From Virgibacillus sp. NKC19-16 (GTDB lineage: Bacteria; Bacillota; Bacilli; Bacillales; Amphibacillaceae), in contig NZ_CP074373.1 in the NCBI RefSeq assembly GCF_021560035.1, positions 2,414,001 to 2,478,000 on the forward strand: 64,000 nt of DNA. Direction: 5' to 3'. The notes under the pieces are model-generated. The model was not told the origin of the DNA. It saw only the letters and a program-made list of their open reading frames with translations, and did no database searches. Made by a program: the position numbers and the translations under genes. Positions 42,272-52,104 of this stretch are shown one piece after another (position 1 is the first letter of the stretch; every line of letters starts with the position of its first letter).

Positions 42272-42505
42272 TTACTGTTTAGCGTCCTCTTTTTTCCAAT
42301 TGAAAAAGATTGTATTTAATGAAAATGTGTTTCCAAAAGTGGCAAGAAAGGCACCTATAGCGAGAAAACCTATTGTAAAAATAAAATTGCTTGACATAAA
42401 ATCTTTCATCGCAGACATTCTATCTTCTTTGCCCATTTTTAAATATGCTCTAACAACCATAAAAGTTGCTACTCCCCACATAATAATGAAAATATCTACA
42501 CTCAA
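42272..42505 (-). CDS. small two-helix membrane protein, hypothetical
   Basis: About 77 residues with two hydrophobic helices (IFIIMWGVATFMVVRAYL and FIFTIGFLAIGAFLATFGNTF) joined by a charged loop, ending KKEDAKQ. The TTG at 42505 is preferred because AGGGGG lies 5 nt upstream; the ATG at 42511 abuts that site directly. I do not recognise the family. Confidence 0.5.
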   Translation of the reverse strand: MSVDIFIIMWGVATFMVVRAYLKMGKEDRMSAMKDFMSSNFIFTIGFLAIGAFLATFGNTFSLNTIFFNWKKEDAKQ

Positions 42506-42879
42506 ATACATCCCCCTATCTTACTCCGTTCAATACAGAAATAAACTATTCAACTAACTCGTCCTATTATGTAAGTACGGTTCAAAGCTGCATACTTCAT
42601 TAATTTAATTGTTACCGTTAGAATATTTGTATTTATTTTAACATAAATATTCGAAATACCCTGTTAGTAAGTGAAATTAATTAAGACTATATTTTATTTT
42701 AATAAATTTTGCCATCATGGCCGAGAGTTGGCGTTAAACTTTTTCACTTTAACGTAATGGATGAAAGTACATGACAGGATCAAAGCAGAATATTCTAAAA
42801 TGAAAGTAGTGACTTTTAGATGGAAAATGGGAAGCCGCTTATATATGGGAAGGTAGCATAAACAAGGATGCATAAAAAG

Positions 42880-43206
42880 GGATTTAGAAGACCTTGTGTT
42901 CCAATTTCTTCAAATGATAAAGAATTGCTACTTTTTATCCAAAAATTATCAGGTGGCAGTATTTTGAGTAAAAAGAATTATAATCCTGTTAAATACAAGG
43001 ATTCATATACACTTTATATTTAAAAAAAGAGAGAGGTCTTTAAAATTTTAGAAGAGATACGCTTTTATTTAGGAATTGTACAGAAAAAAGGGCGTGCTAC
43101 ATGGATCCTAGATAAATATGATTCAGAGACTCCTAGAAATGGAAAGTATAGTGACATTATGTTTCACAATAAAATATCCTTTGAAGAGCGCTTTTTTAAA
43201 TTGTAA
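42880..43206 (+). pseudogene. LAGLIDADG-type homing endonuclease remnant
   Basis: Two frames in succession read RPCVPISSNDKELLLFIQKL then GGSILSKKNYNPVKYKDSYT, and after a frameshift near 43022 continue LEEIRFYLGIVQKKGRATW and TPRNGKYSD. The order GG-I-KKNYNP-KDSYT...TPRNGKYS is characteristic of bacterial LAGLIDADG proteins. The N-terminal LAGLIDADG helix is missing and a frameshift splits the rest, so it is dead. It lies 52 nt from the 3' end of the intron-containing tmRNA gene and converges on it. The 42522-42880 stretch upstream is otherwise empty. Confidence 0.65.
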
Positions 43207-43230
43207 CCAACGTTTATCTAAGTTAACAAA

Positions 43231-43263
43231 CACAAAAAAACCACCAACATTATGTATTGGTGG
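43231..43263 (-). terminator. terminator of ssrA
   Basis: CCACCAA, including the 3' end of tmRNA, pairs with TTGGTGG across a 9-nt loop, followed by seven T residues on the minus strand. Confidence 0.85.
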
Positions 43264-43274
43264 AGACGGTGGGA

Positions 43275-43594
43275 CATGCTCTTCCATGCTTTCGACATGG
43301 CACTGACTATATCTTGAACCTGATGTATTCAGGCTCTTCGGCGTCTTATGCGAAATATATATTTACCCTATCCGGGCAGCATTTCGCATCCTAGTACTAC
43401 CAAAATTGGCAGCCTATAAGTCGATACATGGCTGTTGGATTTCTCCACATACCACTCGGCATTGCCCTATTGCTATAAATGGACTTTAACACTTTAACGT
43501 AGTGGGGGACAGACCTCTCACATAAGCAACTTAGGTTTCACCGATAAAGCCGAATTTTCACTTTTGTATTACTACAAAAGGCGACTAATTACTA
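43275..43594 (-). mobile_element. group I intron in the T loop of tmRNA
   Basis: A 320-nt insert interrupts ssrA after a U (TTCGAT) and ends with G (CATG), the two splice-site rules of group I introns. The last four exon bases CGAU pair with GUCG in the insert (positions 10-13 of the intron), giving P1 with the obligatory U-G pair. A hairpin CUUUUGUA/UACAAAAG fits P2. The segment GUUCAAGAUAUAGUC near the 3' end is the conserved P7/J8-7 core as in the T4 td intron. No ORF lies inside. A REP-like segment sits in a peripheral part (43483-43515). Confidence 0.92.
43483..43515. repeat. REP-like element inside the intron
   Basis: On the minus strand GGTCTGTCCCCCACTACG followed by TTAAAGTGTTAAAG closely resembles the element at 54277-54318 (GGTCTGTCCCTCAGTACG, TTAACGCGTTAA). 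The fragment CACTTTAACGTA recurs at 42751. It appears to be a small dispersed repeat lodged in a peripheral intron loop. Confidence 0.55.
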
Positions 43595-44012
43595 ATCGAA
43601 CCCACGTCCAGAGATATCGCCACTCAGGCTTCTACACGCATAGTTGGTATATTATGATTCGCTGACACTAAAGCCTACCAACAGGCTTTGAAGAGCAGCT
43701 AGTCTGATTAATTTCTACTATCATCCTCAGACGGTGGATGATAGCAAGAGCCCGCTTCATTTGAGACCCTTCAATCTGCCACACGGGCGATGGCAGGAAG
43801 GATCGCTTTAGTCAGCTTATGCAGCTGCTAAAGCTGGTGAATTGTTTTCTTTGCCAGTTATATTTAGGCGAGTAACGTTTTACGAGCCGTAACCTCGACG
43901 CGCAACCTGAGCTCAATCTATCCCTGTCGAATCCGTAACGTCCCCATTTAAAGAGGCGCTCAGATTTATATTGAGCATATTCATTTATTTATTTTTATCA
44001 ACTACAGATCTT

Positions 44013-44040
44013 ATTATATCATAAATTGCATTGAAGTCAA
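44013..44040 (-). promoter_or_regulatory. ssrA promoter
   Basis: TTGACT (44035-44040) and a consensus TATAAT (44013-44018) are 16 nt apart on the minus strand. The transcript would start about 60 nt before the mature 5' end, with a GCTCA/TGAGC leader hairpin, and RNase P would trim it. Confidence 0.75.
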
Positions 44041-44050
44041 GGGGCTGTGG

Positions 44051-44283
44051 CTGTTAGTCCAGCGGTCGCAGTAGCCTGTTCCGCGGCTAGAACGCTTTGT
44101 TCAGCGCTCATAGCTATCTGTCCCGCGACCAGAGCTTTTCGTCCAGCGCTCATAGCTATCTGTTCCGCGACCAGAGCGTTTCATCCAGCGCACGTAGCTA
44201 TCTGTCCCGCGACCAGAGCGTTTCATCCAGCGCACGCAGCTATCTGTTCCGCGACCAGAGCTTTTCGTCCAGAGCTCACAATC
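44051..44283. repeat. 42-bp minisatellite (two 21-bp half units)
   Basis: Five successive 42-bp units start at 44063, 44105, 44147, 44189 and 44231, with partial copies at both ends. The central unit halves are CGCTCATAGCTATCTGTCCCG and CGACCAGAGCTTTTCGTCCAG (each 21 bp, recognisably related). The two outer units are more diverged. The block is GC-rich, fills the gap between smpB and ssrA, and produces spurious open frames on both strands. It has no unique spacers, so it is not a CRISPR. Confidence 0.9.
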
Positions 44284-44296
44284 ACACACTAAGAAC

Positions 44297-44764
44297 TTAT
44301 CCCTGCATGTGCTCTTTTACAGCCCGATCTGCATCTCGCTTCATCTGTTTCCGCTTCAAATCTTCACGCTTATCGTATTTCTTCTTCCCTTTTCCAAGTC
44401 CAATTAACACCTTTGCAACGCCATTTTTAATATAAATTTTCAGTGGAACGAGTGCATATCCCTGCTGCTGCGTTAGTCCGATTAATTTATCAATTTCCTT
44501 ACGATGCAATAGCAATTTCCTTGTACGTGTAGGGTCATGATTGTAACGATTACCCTGCTCGTATTCTGCAATATGCAAGTTAATGAGTTTTACTTCTCCA
44601 CGGTCGATCCTTGCATGGGAATCCTTTATGTTCACTCTTCCTGCACGAATCGATTTTATTTCCGTTCCCTGCAGGACAATTCCTGCTTCATAGGTTTCTT
44701 CAATGGAGAAATCATGGGACGCTCTTCTGTTTTTTGCAATTGTATTACCGTTTCCTTTTGGCAT
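44297..44764 (-). CDS. smpB: SsrA-binding protein SmpB
   Basis: A 155-residue RNA-binding protein, the standard SmpB length. It starts [19 protein letters not shown] and contains [35 protein letters not shown] and the C-terminal basic tail [22 protein letters not shown] that enters the mRNA channel of the ribosome. It brings tmRNA to stalled ribosomes. AGTAGGAGGAAACACC precedes the ATG at 44764; the 15 codons upstream in frame are not used. In B. subtilis it directly follows rnr; here a ZIP transporter gene lies between. Confidence 0.96.
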   Translation of the reverse strand: MPKGNGNTIAKNRRASHDFSIEETYEAGIVLQGTEIKSIRAGRVNIKDSHARIDRGEVKLINLHIAEYEQGNRYNHDPTRTRKLLLHRKEIDKLIGLTQQQGYALVPLKIYIKNGVAKVLIGLGKGKKKYDKREDLKRKQMKRDADRAVKEHMQG

Positions 44765-44849
44765 GGTGTTTCCTCCTACTGCTCCGATGCGTAAATTTAA
44801 TTCTACCAAATATGGACTGTGATTCCAAGACCAAAGCGCCCACGCGTCA

Positions 44850-45653
44850 TTATAGCAGCAATAAACTTAACGCCATTACAGCCATCCCACTTATCACGCC
44901 ATAGATTGAAATATGGGATTCATCGTATTTTTTCGCAGCAGGTAATAACTGATCCAATGAAATAAACACCATAATCCCTGCCACCATCGCAAATATTATA
45001 CCAAACATAACGCCATTTAAAAACGGCATAAGAATTAAAAACGCTAGCAGTGCACCGGCGGGTTCGGCCAATCCGGACAGAAACGATAATTTAAATGCCC
45101 GTTTTTTGTCATTCGTTGCATAATAAATTGGTACAGACACCGCAATTCCTTCAGGTATGTTATGAATTGCTACCGCAAATGCAATGGCAAAGCCTAAAGC
45201 GGGATCCTGCAATGTTGACATAAATGTCGCGATCCCCTCTGGAAAATTATGAATTCCGATCGCTAAGGCTGTGAATACACCCATTTTCAGTAATTCTGGG
45301 TTGTTGATAGCTGCTCCGGGTCTATCCATATCTTCAATTTTCTTTACCTCATGAGGGTTGGAATGCTTCGGAATAAATCGGTCAATTAGCGCAATTAAAG
45401 CCATCCCAGCGAAGAAAGATATGACCGTCAGCCAGGCTCCTGTCTGTTCTCCTAGATCAGCAATCAAAGCATCCTGCGCTTTAAAAAATATATCAATCAT
45501 CGAGACATAAATCATCACACCTGCAGATAATCCTAGGGCAAATGATAAAAATTTCGTATTCGTTGTTTTTGTAAAAAATGCCAGCAAGCTCCCAATCCCT
45601 GTAGCAAGCCCGGCCATTAGCGTAAATAAAAACGCCAGTAAAACATCACTCAC
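44850..45653 (-). CDS. ZIP family metal transporter (ZupT/GufA-like)
   Basis: Membrane protein of 267 residues with eight predicted helices. The metal-site helices [15 protein letters not shown] and [15 protein letters not shown] carry the paired HNxPEG motifs of ZIP importers for zinc, iron or manganese. An internal segment ([14 protein letters not shown]) forms the variable loop. The start is the GTG at 45653 behind AAAGGAGGATTGATATT. It sits between rnr and smpB with its own promoter and an 18-bp palindromic operator, so it is probably an insertion with independent metal control. Confidence 0.88.
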   Translation of the reverse strand: MSDVLLAFLFTLMAGLATGIGSLLAFFTKTTNTKFLSFALGLSAGVMIYVSMIDIFFKAQDALIADLGEQTGAWLTVISFFAGMALIALIDRFIPKHSNPHEVKKIEDMDRPGAAINNPELLKMGVFTALAIGIHNFPEGIATFMSTLQDPALGFAIAFAVAIHNIPEGIAVSVPIYYATNDKKRAFKLSFLSGLAEPAGALLAFLILMPFLNGVMFGIIFAMVAGIMVFISLDQLLPAAKKYDESHISIYGVISGMAVMALSLLLL

Positions 45654-45750
45654 AATATCAATCCTCCTTTTTAGGAAGCACGAGGAGGTTCCTTTGCTTC
45701 CTTTTTTATTGATACGAAGCAAGTGGACCGTCCCCATGCTTCTTTTTGAC

Positions 45751-45794
45751 ACTACACTATTATGTAGTATAAGCAACAATTATTTACACGTCAA
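45751..45794 (-). promoter_or_regulatory. promoter and palindromic operator of the ZIP gene
   Basis: TTGACG (45789-45794) and TATACT (45766-45771) are 17 nt apart on the minus strand. The inverted repeat ACTACACTATTATGTAGT (45751-45768) overlaps the -10 and start site. The arms ACTACA/TGTAGT are perfect. It does not match Zur, MntR or Fur boxes, so the regulator is unassigned. Confidence 0.6.
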
Positions 45795-45870
45795 CAATAA
45801 TGTTTACTCACTCCAACTTTTTATATAATTTAATTATATGCACGCTTTTATGTAGATGTTCACGAACATT

Positions 45871-45912
45871 AAAAAAGGATGAGCCAGAACGAAAATTCTG
45901 CTCATCCTCCCT
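45871..45912 (-). terminator. terminator of rnr
   Basis: AGGATGAGC-AGAA pairs with TTCT-GCTCATCCT, and six T residues follow on the minus strand, 5 nt past the rnr stop. Confidence 0.9.
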
Positions 45913-45916
45913 TATA

Positions 45917-48106
45917 TTATCTTTTTTTCTTCTTCCGATTTTTGGTGGCTGTTGGCTTGTCTTTTTTCTTGCGCTGCTTCGGTTTTTCAGCTTGAACCAG
46001 TTCAAAGTCAACGGTGCGCTCATCGGTGTTAACACTTGCTACTTTTATCTCAACTTCGTCACCAATACGATAAACATTGGCTGTTCGCTCACCAATTAGT
46101 GCAAGGCTTTTCTCATCATAATGATAGTAATCATCTGTTAGATAGCTGACATGGATAAGTCCTTCAACGGTATTTTCCAGCTCTACAAACATACCAAAGT
46201 TTGTAACGGAACTGATAACACCTGTGAATTCCTCTCCAATTTTATCCTGCATATACTCCGCTTTTTTCAAATCATCTGTCTCACGTTCGGCATCCACAGC
46301 TGAACGTTCTTTTTCCGATGTGTGTCTTGCAATTTCCGGCAGACTTTCCTTCCAATAGCGAATTGTATCCTTATCCATTTGTTTATTGATTAAATAGGTT
46401 CTAATCAATCGATGGACGATTAAATCAGGGTATCTTCGGATTGGTGATGTGAAATGTGTATAGAATTCAGTAGCTAAACCAAAATGACCGATACTTTGCG
46501 GATCATATTTCGCCTGCTTCATTGCACGCAGCATGAGCTTAGATACAATCATTTCTTCCGGTTCACCTTGCACTTCTTCAATTACTTTTTGCAAGGCTTG
46601 TGGGTGAACCTCGTTAGCTGTACCTTTAACGGAAAGCCCGAGACTTCCCAGGAATTCGAAAAAGCTCTGTAACTTACTTTCGTCAGGGTCTTCATGGATT
46701 CGGTGGATAAATGGTACATCCATCCAATGAAAATGTTCGGCTACGGTTTCATTTGCTGCTAACATAAATTCCTCAATTAAACGCTCCCCAACAGAACGTT
46801 CTCGTATTACAACATCTTCTGCCTTTCCTTTTTCATCCACCAGGACTTGGGCTTCTTTAAAATCAAAGTCGATAGCACCCCGGCCCATACGTTTACCACG
46901 TAGGATCGATGCTAACTTTTCCATTTGTTCAAACATCGGTACTAAGGATTTATAGTTGTCCCTTGTTTCCTCGTCCTGGTCAGCTAAAATTTTATTTACA
47001 TCCGTATACGTCATCCGTTCGCTCGTCTTTATCACACTTTGGAAAATTTCATGATTAACGACTTCCCCACTTGATGTAATTTCCATCTCACAGCCCAGGG
47101 TTAAACGATCCACCTGGGGGTTTAAGGAACAAATTCCATTGGAAAGCCGATGTGGAATCATCGGAATTACCCTGTCTACTAAATATACGCTTGTCCCACG
47201 TTCGAACGCTTCTTTATCCATTGATGTGTTCTGTTCTACATAATACGTGACGTCAGCTATGTATACACCAAGCTTGTAATTGCCATTATCAAGTTTTTTT
47301 ACCATAACCGCATCATCAAGGTCTTTTGCATCCGCACCGTCGATGGTAACAATGACTTCATCACGCAGGTCGCGACGGTTTTGGATCTCGTCTTCAGAAA
47401 TGCTCTCCGGTGCATGTGCAGCCTGATCTAGAACTTCATCAGGGAAATCTACTGTTATACCATGTGTATGGATAATCGAAATAATATCAATACCCGGATC
47501 ATTTTTATGTCCAAGAATATGAATGATTTCGCCTTCCGCACTCTTACGTCCCTCCGGATATTTCGTAATATGGGCAATCACTTTATGCCCGCTCACTGCA
47601 CCATTCGTCATGCTTTTTGGGATAAAAATATCATTTGGAATACGTTTATCGTCCGCTATCACAAAACCAAACGCGCGATTATCCTCAAACGTGCCGACAA
47701 CTTGCAAGGTAGCACGTTCCAGAATGCGTATCACACTTCCTTCCGGGCGTTTGTCACTGTCGTCTTTCCTTTCCAAACGAACGAGTACTTTATCCTTGTT
47801 CATGGCTGATCCAAGATCGGCAGGGTTAATATAGACATCTGTCTGATCTTCGTCATCTGGAATTAAGAAAGCGAATCCCTTCGCATGCATTTGAATTCGT
47901 CCGCGTATAAGGTTCATCTTCTCTGGGAGACCGAATCGATTTTTCCGTGTGCGAACAAGTTCTCCTTCTTCCTCCAGTGCATTCAATGCTTTAACAAATT
48001 CCTTAAAATCTAACGAATCATCAATTTCCAATGCTTCTTCGATTTCATCAACTGCCAATGGTTTTGTACCTGATTCTTTAAAAAATGTAAGGATATCATC
48101 TTTCAT
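45917..48106 (-). CDS. rnr: ribonuclease R
   Basis: 3'-5' exoribonuclease of 729 residues. It has an N-terminal helix-turn-helix ([12 protein letters not shown]), two cold-shock domains ([17 protein letters not shown]), the RNB catalytic domain ([19 protein letters not shown] with the metal-binding aspartates, and [18 protein letters not shown]), an S1 domain ([26 protein letters not shown]) and a Lys/Arg-rich tail that helps unwind structured RNA. RNase R degrades structured and non-stop mRNA, in line with the nearby smpB and ssrA. GAAGGTGAGCAA precedes the ATG. Confidence 0.96.
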   Translation of the reverse strand: MKDDILTFFKESGTKPLAVDEIEEALEIDDSLDFKEFVKALNALEEEGELVRTRKNRFGLPEKMNLIRGRIQMHAKGFAFLIPDDEDQTDVYINPADLGSAMNKDKVLVRLERKDDSDKRPEGSVIRILERATLQVVGTFEDNRAFGFVIADDKRIPNDIFIPKSMTNGAVSGHKVIAHITKYPEGRKSAEGEIIHILGHKNDPGIDIISIIHTHGITVDFPDEVLDQAAHAPESISEDEIQNRRDLRDEVIVTIDGADAKDLDDAVMVKKLDNGNYKLGVYIADVTYYVEQNTSMDKEAFERGTSVYLVDRVIPMIPHRLSNGICSLNPQVDRLTLGCEMEITSSGEVVNHEIFQSVIKTSERMTYTDVNKILADQDEETRDNYKSLVPMFEQMEKLASILRGKRMGRGAIDFDFKEAQVLVDEKGKAEDVVIRERSVGERLIEEFMLAANETVAEHFHWMDVPFIHRIHEDPDESKLQSFFEFLGSLGLSVKGTANEVHPQALQKVIEEVQGEPEEMIVSKLMLRAMKQAKYDPQSIGHFGLATEFYTHFTSPIRRYPDLIVHRLIRTYLINKQMDKDTIRYWKESLPEIARHTSEKERSAVDAERETDDLKKAEYMQDKIGEEFTGVISSVTNFGMFVELENTVEGLIHVSYLTDDYYHYDEKSLALIGERTANVYRIGDEVEIKVASVNTDERTVDFELVQAEKPKQRKKKDKPTATKNRKKKKR

Positions 48107-48144
48107 TTGCTCACCTTCTTTGCTTAATTATAATTTCCTATCTT

Positions 48145-48891
48145 CTATTCTTCCCAATCTAGGGATTCTAGAAACTGATAAATGTCTTCAAACAGCTGAT
48201 CCTTTTCCTTATCCAATGTAATCACATGCCCGGATTCCTCATACCATTTCATATCTTTCTCATCTGCCTCAACATTTTCATAAATATATGTGGCACTATC
48301 TGTGTTAATCATCTGGTCTTTCCTCGCCTGCACTACATAGGTCGGTGTATAAATCGTATCAACATTCGCTCGCACTTCATCAATAAATGCTGCGAGCCCT
48401 TCAAAAACAGCTGTTGAATTTTCCATTACATCCGATACTTCCTGCTCTATTTCTTCTTCGTCTTTTCCTTCCAGCTGCTTATATTCTTTGGAAAAGCTTT
48501 TAAACCCTTTTGTTAACTGCGTTTCATTATCAAAAAACATCGGGGTACACATTGGAATGATTGCTTTTGTCTTCTCGGAATAAGCAATTTTCAATCCTAA
48601 GACCCCTCCAAGTGAGAGACCTGCCACCGCTATTTCTTTGTAACCCAGATCCTGCAAATGTTTATAAGCATCTCTGACATCTTCCCACCATTCATCCGGA
48701 TTTGTTTGGATTAATTCCTCCGGTGGGAGCCCATGGCCACGATAAATTGGCGCATGACTTGTATAGCCTTTCTTTTCAAGAAACCTTCCAAGCATTCGAA
48801 CATCCGCAGAATGACCTGTAAATCCATGCAGAAGCAATACTGCACGCGGTCCTGCTTCAAATGTAAAAGGTTCTGGTTGTTTTACCTTCAC
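48145..48891 (-). CDS. est: carboxylesterase
   Basis: Alpha/beta hydrolase of 248 residues, the same length as Bacillus Est/YvaK. The oxyanion region is AVLLLHGFTGHSADVRMLG, the nucleophile elbow is VAGLSLGGVLGLK, and the late DQMINTDSA and GHVITLD supply Asp and His. It cleaves short-chain (glycerol)esters; the physiological substrate is unknown. The GTG at 48891 follows AAGGAGTGTCGTTATC. The order secG-est-rnr is conserved in Bacillales. Confidence 0.92.
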   Translation of the reverse strand: MKVKQPEPFTFEAGPRAVLLLHGFTGHSADVRMLGRFLEKKGYTSHAPIYRGHGLPPEELIQTNPDEWWEDVRDAYKHLQDLGYKEIAVAGLSLGGVLGLKIAYSEKTKAIIPMCTPMFFDNETQLTKGFKSFSKEYKQLEGKDEEEIEQEVSDVMENSTAVFEGLAAFIDEVRANVDTIYTPTYVVQARKDQMINTDSATYIYENVEADEKDMKWYEESGHVITLDKEKDQLFEDIYQFLESLDWEE

Positions 48892-48966
48892 GATAACGAC
48901 ACTCCTTAACATTAACCTATTAGTTACTATACCCTTTTTCCATGATTATACAACATATCCCTAAAG

Positions 48967-48997
48967 TAAAAACCCTTACCACGTTTTGTGATAAGGG
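48967..48997 (-). terminator. terminator of secG
   Basis: CCCTTACCAC and GTGATAAGGG form a 10-bp stem with one wobble and a 5-nt loop, followed by TTTTT on the minus strand. Confidence 0.8.
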
Positions 48998-49008
48998 CTG
49001 GAAAACAC

Positions 49009-49242
49009 CTACTGTATGATATATGCACTTAGAAATGCCAATACGAAAAACAGTACACCTGTAACAATCGTTCCACGGTGGAGGAAGTAATCCATTCCCC
49101 GTGCTTTTTGTTTCCCAAATAACTGTTCTGCCCCTCCGGATATTGCTCCAGAAAGCCCTGAACTTTGACCTGATTGTAATAAAACCAATATAACCATAAT
49201 TATTGCATCAATTACGAGTAGCACATTTATGACAGTAGCCAT
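49009..49242 (-). CDS. secG: protein translocase subunit SecG
   Basis: Membrane protein of 77 residues with two helices. The pattern [20 protein letters not shown] followed by [32 protein letters not shown] is the SecG signature. SecG assists the SecYE channel with SecA. AGGAGGTGTCCGTGTAAA lies upstream of the ATG. It starts the secG-est-rnr block. Confidence 0.96.
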   Translation of the reverse strand: MATVINVLLVIDAIIMVILVLLQSGQSSGLSGAISGGAEQLFGKQKARGMDYFLHRGTIVTGVLFFVLAFLSAYIIQ

Positions 49243-49393
49243 TTTACACGGACACCTCCTATACGGACAAATACCTGTTTTTACTTTAGCATAATACCCA
49301 ATTATATAGCAAGATAATTTTTTTCAAATTGGACGTTTCGTCTTTTTCATTTTATCATATTACTAGAAGATAACACTAGATTGGATGGTCAGC

Positions 49394-50305
49394 ATGGAAA
49401 AAGAGTTTTGGCTAACGATGGAAGATAATGTTGAAGTTTATGTGAAAAAGTGGTATTCATCAATTGAAAAACCAAAGGCAATTGTGCAGCTTTCCCATGG
49501 AATGGTAGAACATATCAACCGCTATAATGCATTTGCCGAATACCTTGTTGCACGTAACATTTTCGTTTATGGAAACGATCACCGCGGGCATGGTAAGACG
49601 GGAGATGGACAGGGATTATTCGGGTATTTTGCAGCAGAAGATGGTTTTGCAAAAACAGCGGCAGATTTACGTATCATAACCGATCAGATTAAACAGGATC
49701 ATCCGAACACACCCGTGTTTCTATTTGGACACAGTATGGGATCTTTTTTAGCAAGGGATTACATCCAGCAAAGTAGCCATATTATTAACGGCGTCATTCT
49801 TTCCGGAACAGGCTATTATCCAACATTAATCTCCAAAACAGGACAGCAAATAGCAGCAATGATGCCACCAAAAGAAGAATCCAGATTCATGAATTCACTC
49901 GTCTTTGGCTTCAACAATAAAAAGATTCCTGACAAAAGGACAAGCATCGACTGGTTGAGCACGGACGAAGAAGTTGTGGAAGATTATATGAATGACCCTT
50001 ACAGCGGCTTTATTCCAACAGGGAGGTTTTTCTACGATCTAACGACAGGTTTGCTTGGAATTCATAACCGGAAACGGAATCAAGCAATTAAAAAAGACAT
50101 CCCCATGTTGCTAATCAGCGGGGACGCAGATCCAATTGGAGACTATACGAAGGGCATTTGGAAAACGGCACGTCTTTATGAAAAAGCAGGTCTTGAAGCC
50201 ATAATGGTCATGCTATTTACAGACGGTCGACATGAAATTTTGCATGAACCGAATAAAGAGGAAGTGTATACAACCATTTACGATTGGATTCAAAATCACA
50301 TGTAA
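49394..50305 (+). CDS. alpha/beta hydrolase, monoacylglycerol lipase/lysophospholipase type
   Basis: Serine hydrolase of about 303 residues. IVQLSHGMVEHINRYNAFAEYL carries the HG oxyanion motif, GNDHRGHGKTG is typical of the monoacylglycerol lipase/PldB group, and the elbow is FLFGHSMGSFLARDY. SGDADPIGDYTKG and DGRHEILHEPN supply the acid and the histidine. It acts in the cytosol (no signal peptide). The ATG at 49394 with GGATGG upstream is preferred over one 9 nt earlier. Substrate not known. Confidence 0.82.
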   Translation: MEKEFWLTMEDNVEVYVKKWYSSIEKPKAIVQLSHGMVEHINRYNAFAEYLVARNIFVYGNDHRGHGKTGDGQGLFGYFAAEDGFAKTAADLRIITDQIKQDHPNTPVFLFGHSMGSFLARDYIQQSSHIINGVILSGTGYYPTLISKTGQQIAAMMPPKEESRFMNSLVFGFNNKKIPDKRTSIDWLSTDEEVVEDYMNDPYSGFIPTGRFFYDLTTGLLGIHNRKRNQAIKKDIPMLLISGDADPIGDYTKGIWKTARLYEKAGLEAIMVMLFTDGRHEILHEPNKEEVYTTIYDWIQNHM

Positions 50306-50388
50306 AGAAGGATTGCTTGCTTACATTGATGTAACACTATAAAATAAAGTGGAGAACATTTTTAGCATAGAAAGGTCGGGCTACTATC

Positions 50389-52104
50389 ATGACAAAAACA
50401 ATCCAAGGAATCGCAGCATCGCCAGGCATTGCCATCGCAAAAGCCTATCACCTAACAGCACCGGATTTAACGTTTGAAAAAAGAACGATCAAGAATCCAA
50501 ATGAAGAAAAAGAACGATTAGATAAAGCATTGGAAATTTCCAAGCAAGATCTTGAAAAAATTAAAGCACATACGAAAAAGGAAATGGGCGACGAGCATGC
50601 AGAAATTTTCTCTGCACATTTGCTTGTACTAGGTGACCCGGAACTTATCAATCCGATGAAAGATAAAATAGATGCAGATAACGTCATGGCGGAGGTCGCG
50701 TTAGAAGAAACAGCGAATATGTTTATCGATATGTTTAAAAACATGGAGAATGAATATATGCGTGAGCGCGCCGCAGACATTCAGGATGTTACCAAACGTG
50801 TTTTGGCACATTTAATAGGAGCAACTTTTCCGGATCCGGCGTTAATTGATGAAGAAGTTATCGTTATTGCTAATGACTTAACCCCTTCCGATACTGCACA
50901 ATTAAATCGTCAATTCGTAAAAGGGTTTGCAACAGATATTGGCGGGCGTACATCCCACTCAGCTATCATGGCCCGTTCACTTGAAATCCCGGCAATCGTA
51001 GGCTCAAAGGAGATTACCGATTCTGTTTCCCAAAACGACATGATCATTGTTGATGGAAACGACGGGTTTGTACTTGTTAACCCAACAGATAAGGAACTTG
51101 AAACATACCGCAAGAAACAGGAAACATTCGAAAGACAAAAAGAAGAGTGGGCGAAGTTAAAGGATGAACCTACTTTCTCCGAGGACGGGGAACAGGTTGA
51201 ACTAGCAGCTAATATTGGTACACCAGAAGACGTCGCGAGCGTTCTAGGTAACGGTGGCGAAGGAATCGGACTGTACCGTACAGAGTTTTTATACATGGGT
51301 AAATCACAGCTTCCTACAGAAGATGAACAATATGATGCTTATAAATCTGTACTCGAACAAATGGATGGGAAACCTGTAGTTGTTCGTACATTGGATATTG
51401 GTGGAGATAAAGAACTGAGTTATTTAGATTTACCAAAAGAGCTGAACCCATTCTTAGGCTTCCGCGCCATTCGCTTCTGCCTGGAAAATGAAAATGTGTT
51501 CAGACCTCAATTACGAGCATTACTGCGCGGGAGTGCACATGGAAACTTAAAAATTATGTTCCCGATGATCGCAACATTGGAAGAATTTCGCCAAGCTAAA
51601 GCCATTCTAATGGATGAAAAAGAAAATCTGAAGCGTGAAGGTGTCGAAGTCTCCGATAATATTGAAGTTGGCATCATGGTTGAAATCCCATCAACCGCAG
51701 TAATTGCCAAGCAATTTGCTAAAGAGGTCGATTTCTTCAGCATCGGAACAAATGATTTAATTCAATATACCATGGCAGCAGACCGTATGAATGAAAAGGT
51801 TTCCTATTTATACCAGCCATATCATCCAGCAATATTGAACCTTGTAAACAATGTGATCGAAGCAGCACATAGTGAAAATAAATGGGTTGGTATGTGTGGA
51901 GAAATGGCAGGAGACCCAATCGCAATCCCAATTTTACTCGGGCTAGGATTGGATGAGTTCAGTATGAGCGCAACCTCCATTTTACCAGCACGTACACAGA
52001 TAAGTGGACTATCAAAAGAGAAATTGGTTTCATATAAAGAGAAGCTATTATCGATGGGAACCGCAGAAGAAGTCATGGAATTTGTTAAAGAGAAAACGAA
52101 ATAA
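50389..52104 (+). CDS. ptsI: PTS enzyme I (phosphoenolpyruvate-protein phosphotransferase)
   Basis: General PTS phosphotransferase of 571 residues. The phosphohistidine lies in [13 protein letters not shown] (His190); the PEP-binding TIM barrel shows [37 protein letters not shown] and [15 protein letters not shown], and the active cysteine is in [10 protein letters not shown]. It passes phosphate from PEP to HPr for sugar uptake. Unlike in B. subtilis, no ptsH precedes it; the next upstream gene encodes a hydrolase, so HPr must be encoded elsewhere. Confidence 0.96.
   Translation: MTKTIQGIAASPGIAIAKAYHLTAPDLTFEKRTIKNPNEEKERLDKALEISKQDLEKIKAHTKKEMGDEHAEIFSAHLLVLGDPELINPMKDKIDADNVMAEVALEETANMFIDMFKNMENEYMRERAADIQDVTKRVLAHLIGATFPDPALIDEEVIVIANDLTPSDTAQLNRQFVKGFATDIGGRTSHSAIMARSLEIPAIVGSKEITDSVSQNDMIIVDGNDGFVLVNPTDKELETYRKKQETFERQKEEWAKLKDEPTFSEDGEQVELAANIGTPEDVASVLGNGGEGIGLYRTEFLYMGKSQLPTEDEQYDAYKSVLEQMDGKPVVVRTLDIGGDKELSYLDLPKELNPFLGFRAIRFCLENENVFRPQLRALLRGSAHGNLKIMFPMIATLEEFRQAKAILMDEKENLKREGVEVSDNIEVGIMVEIPSTAVIAKQFAKEVDFFSIGTNDLIQYTMAADRMNEKVSYLYQPYHPAILNLVNNVIEAAHSENKWVGMCGEMAGDPIAIPILLGLGLDEFSMSATSILPARTQISGLSKEKLVSYKEKLLSMGTAEEVMEFVKEKTK

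Larger units (their letters stand above)
43258..43945 (-). ncRNA. ssrA: tmRNA gene, interrupted by a group I intron
   Basis: The 5' exon (43595-43945) starts GGGGACGTTACGGATTCGAC, the tmRNA acceptor and D-loop region. It encodes the tag GKENNSPALAAA followed by TAA, ends its pseudoknots, and reaches the T arm at CTGGACGTGGGTTCGAT. The 3' exon (43258-43274) is TCCCACCGTCTCCACCA. Joining them rebuilds a perfect T arm (GTGGG, TTCGATT, CCCAC) and CCA end, giving a mature RNA of 368 nt. tmRNA with SmpB rescues stalled ribosomes. smpB lies 350 nt upstream on the same strand. Confidence 0.95.

Noticed and set aside
43118-43306. 62-codon plus-strand frame over the end of ssrA
   Set aside because: It runs out of the endonuclease remnant into the antisense of the tmRNA 3' exon and intron and has no ribosome binding site.
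44063-44272. CRISPR array
   Set aside because: Units are directly abutting with no unique spacers, and no cas genes are present.
44047-44435. Open frames of 60-110 codons on both strands across the 42-bp repeat
   Set aside because: The period is a multiple of three with no stop in any repeat frame, so open frames arise automatically; there is no ribosome binding site and one overlaps smpB.
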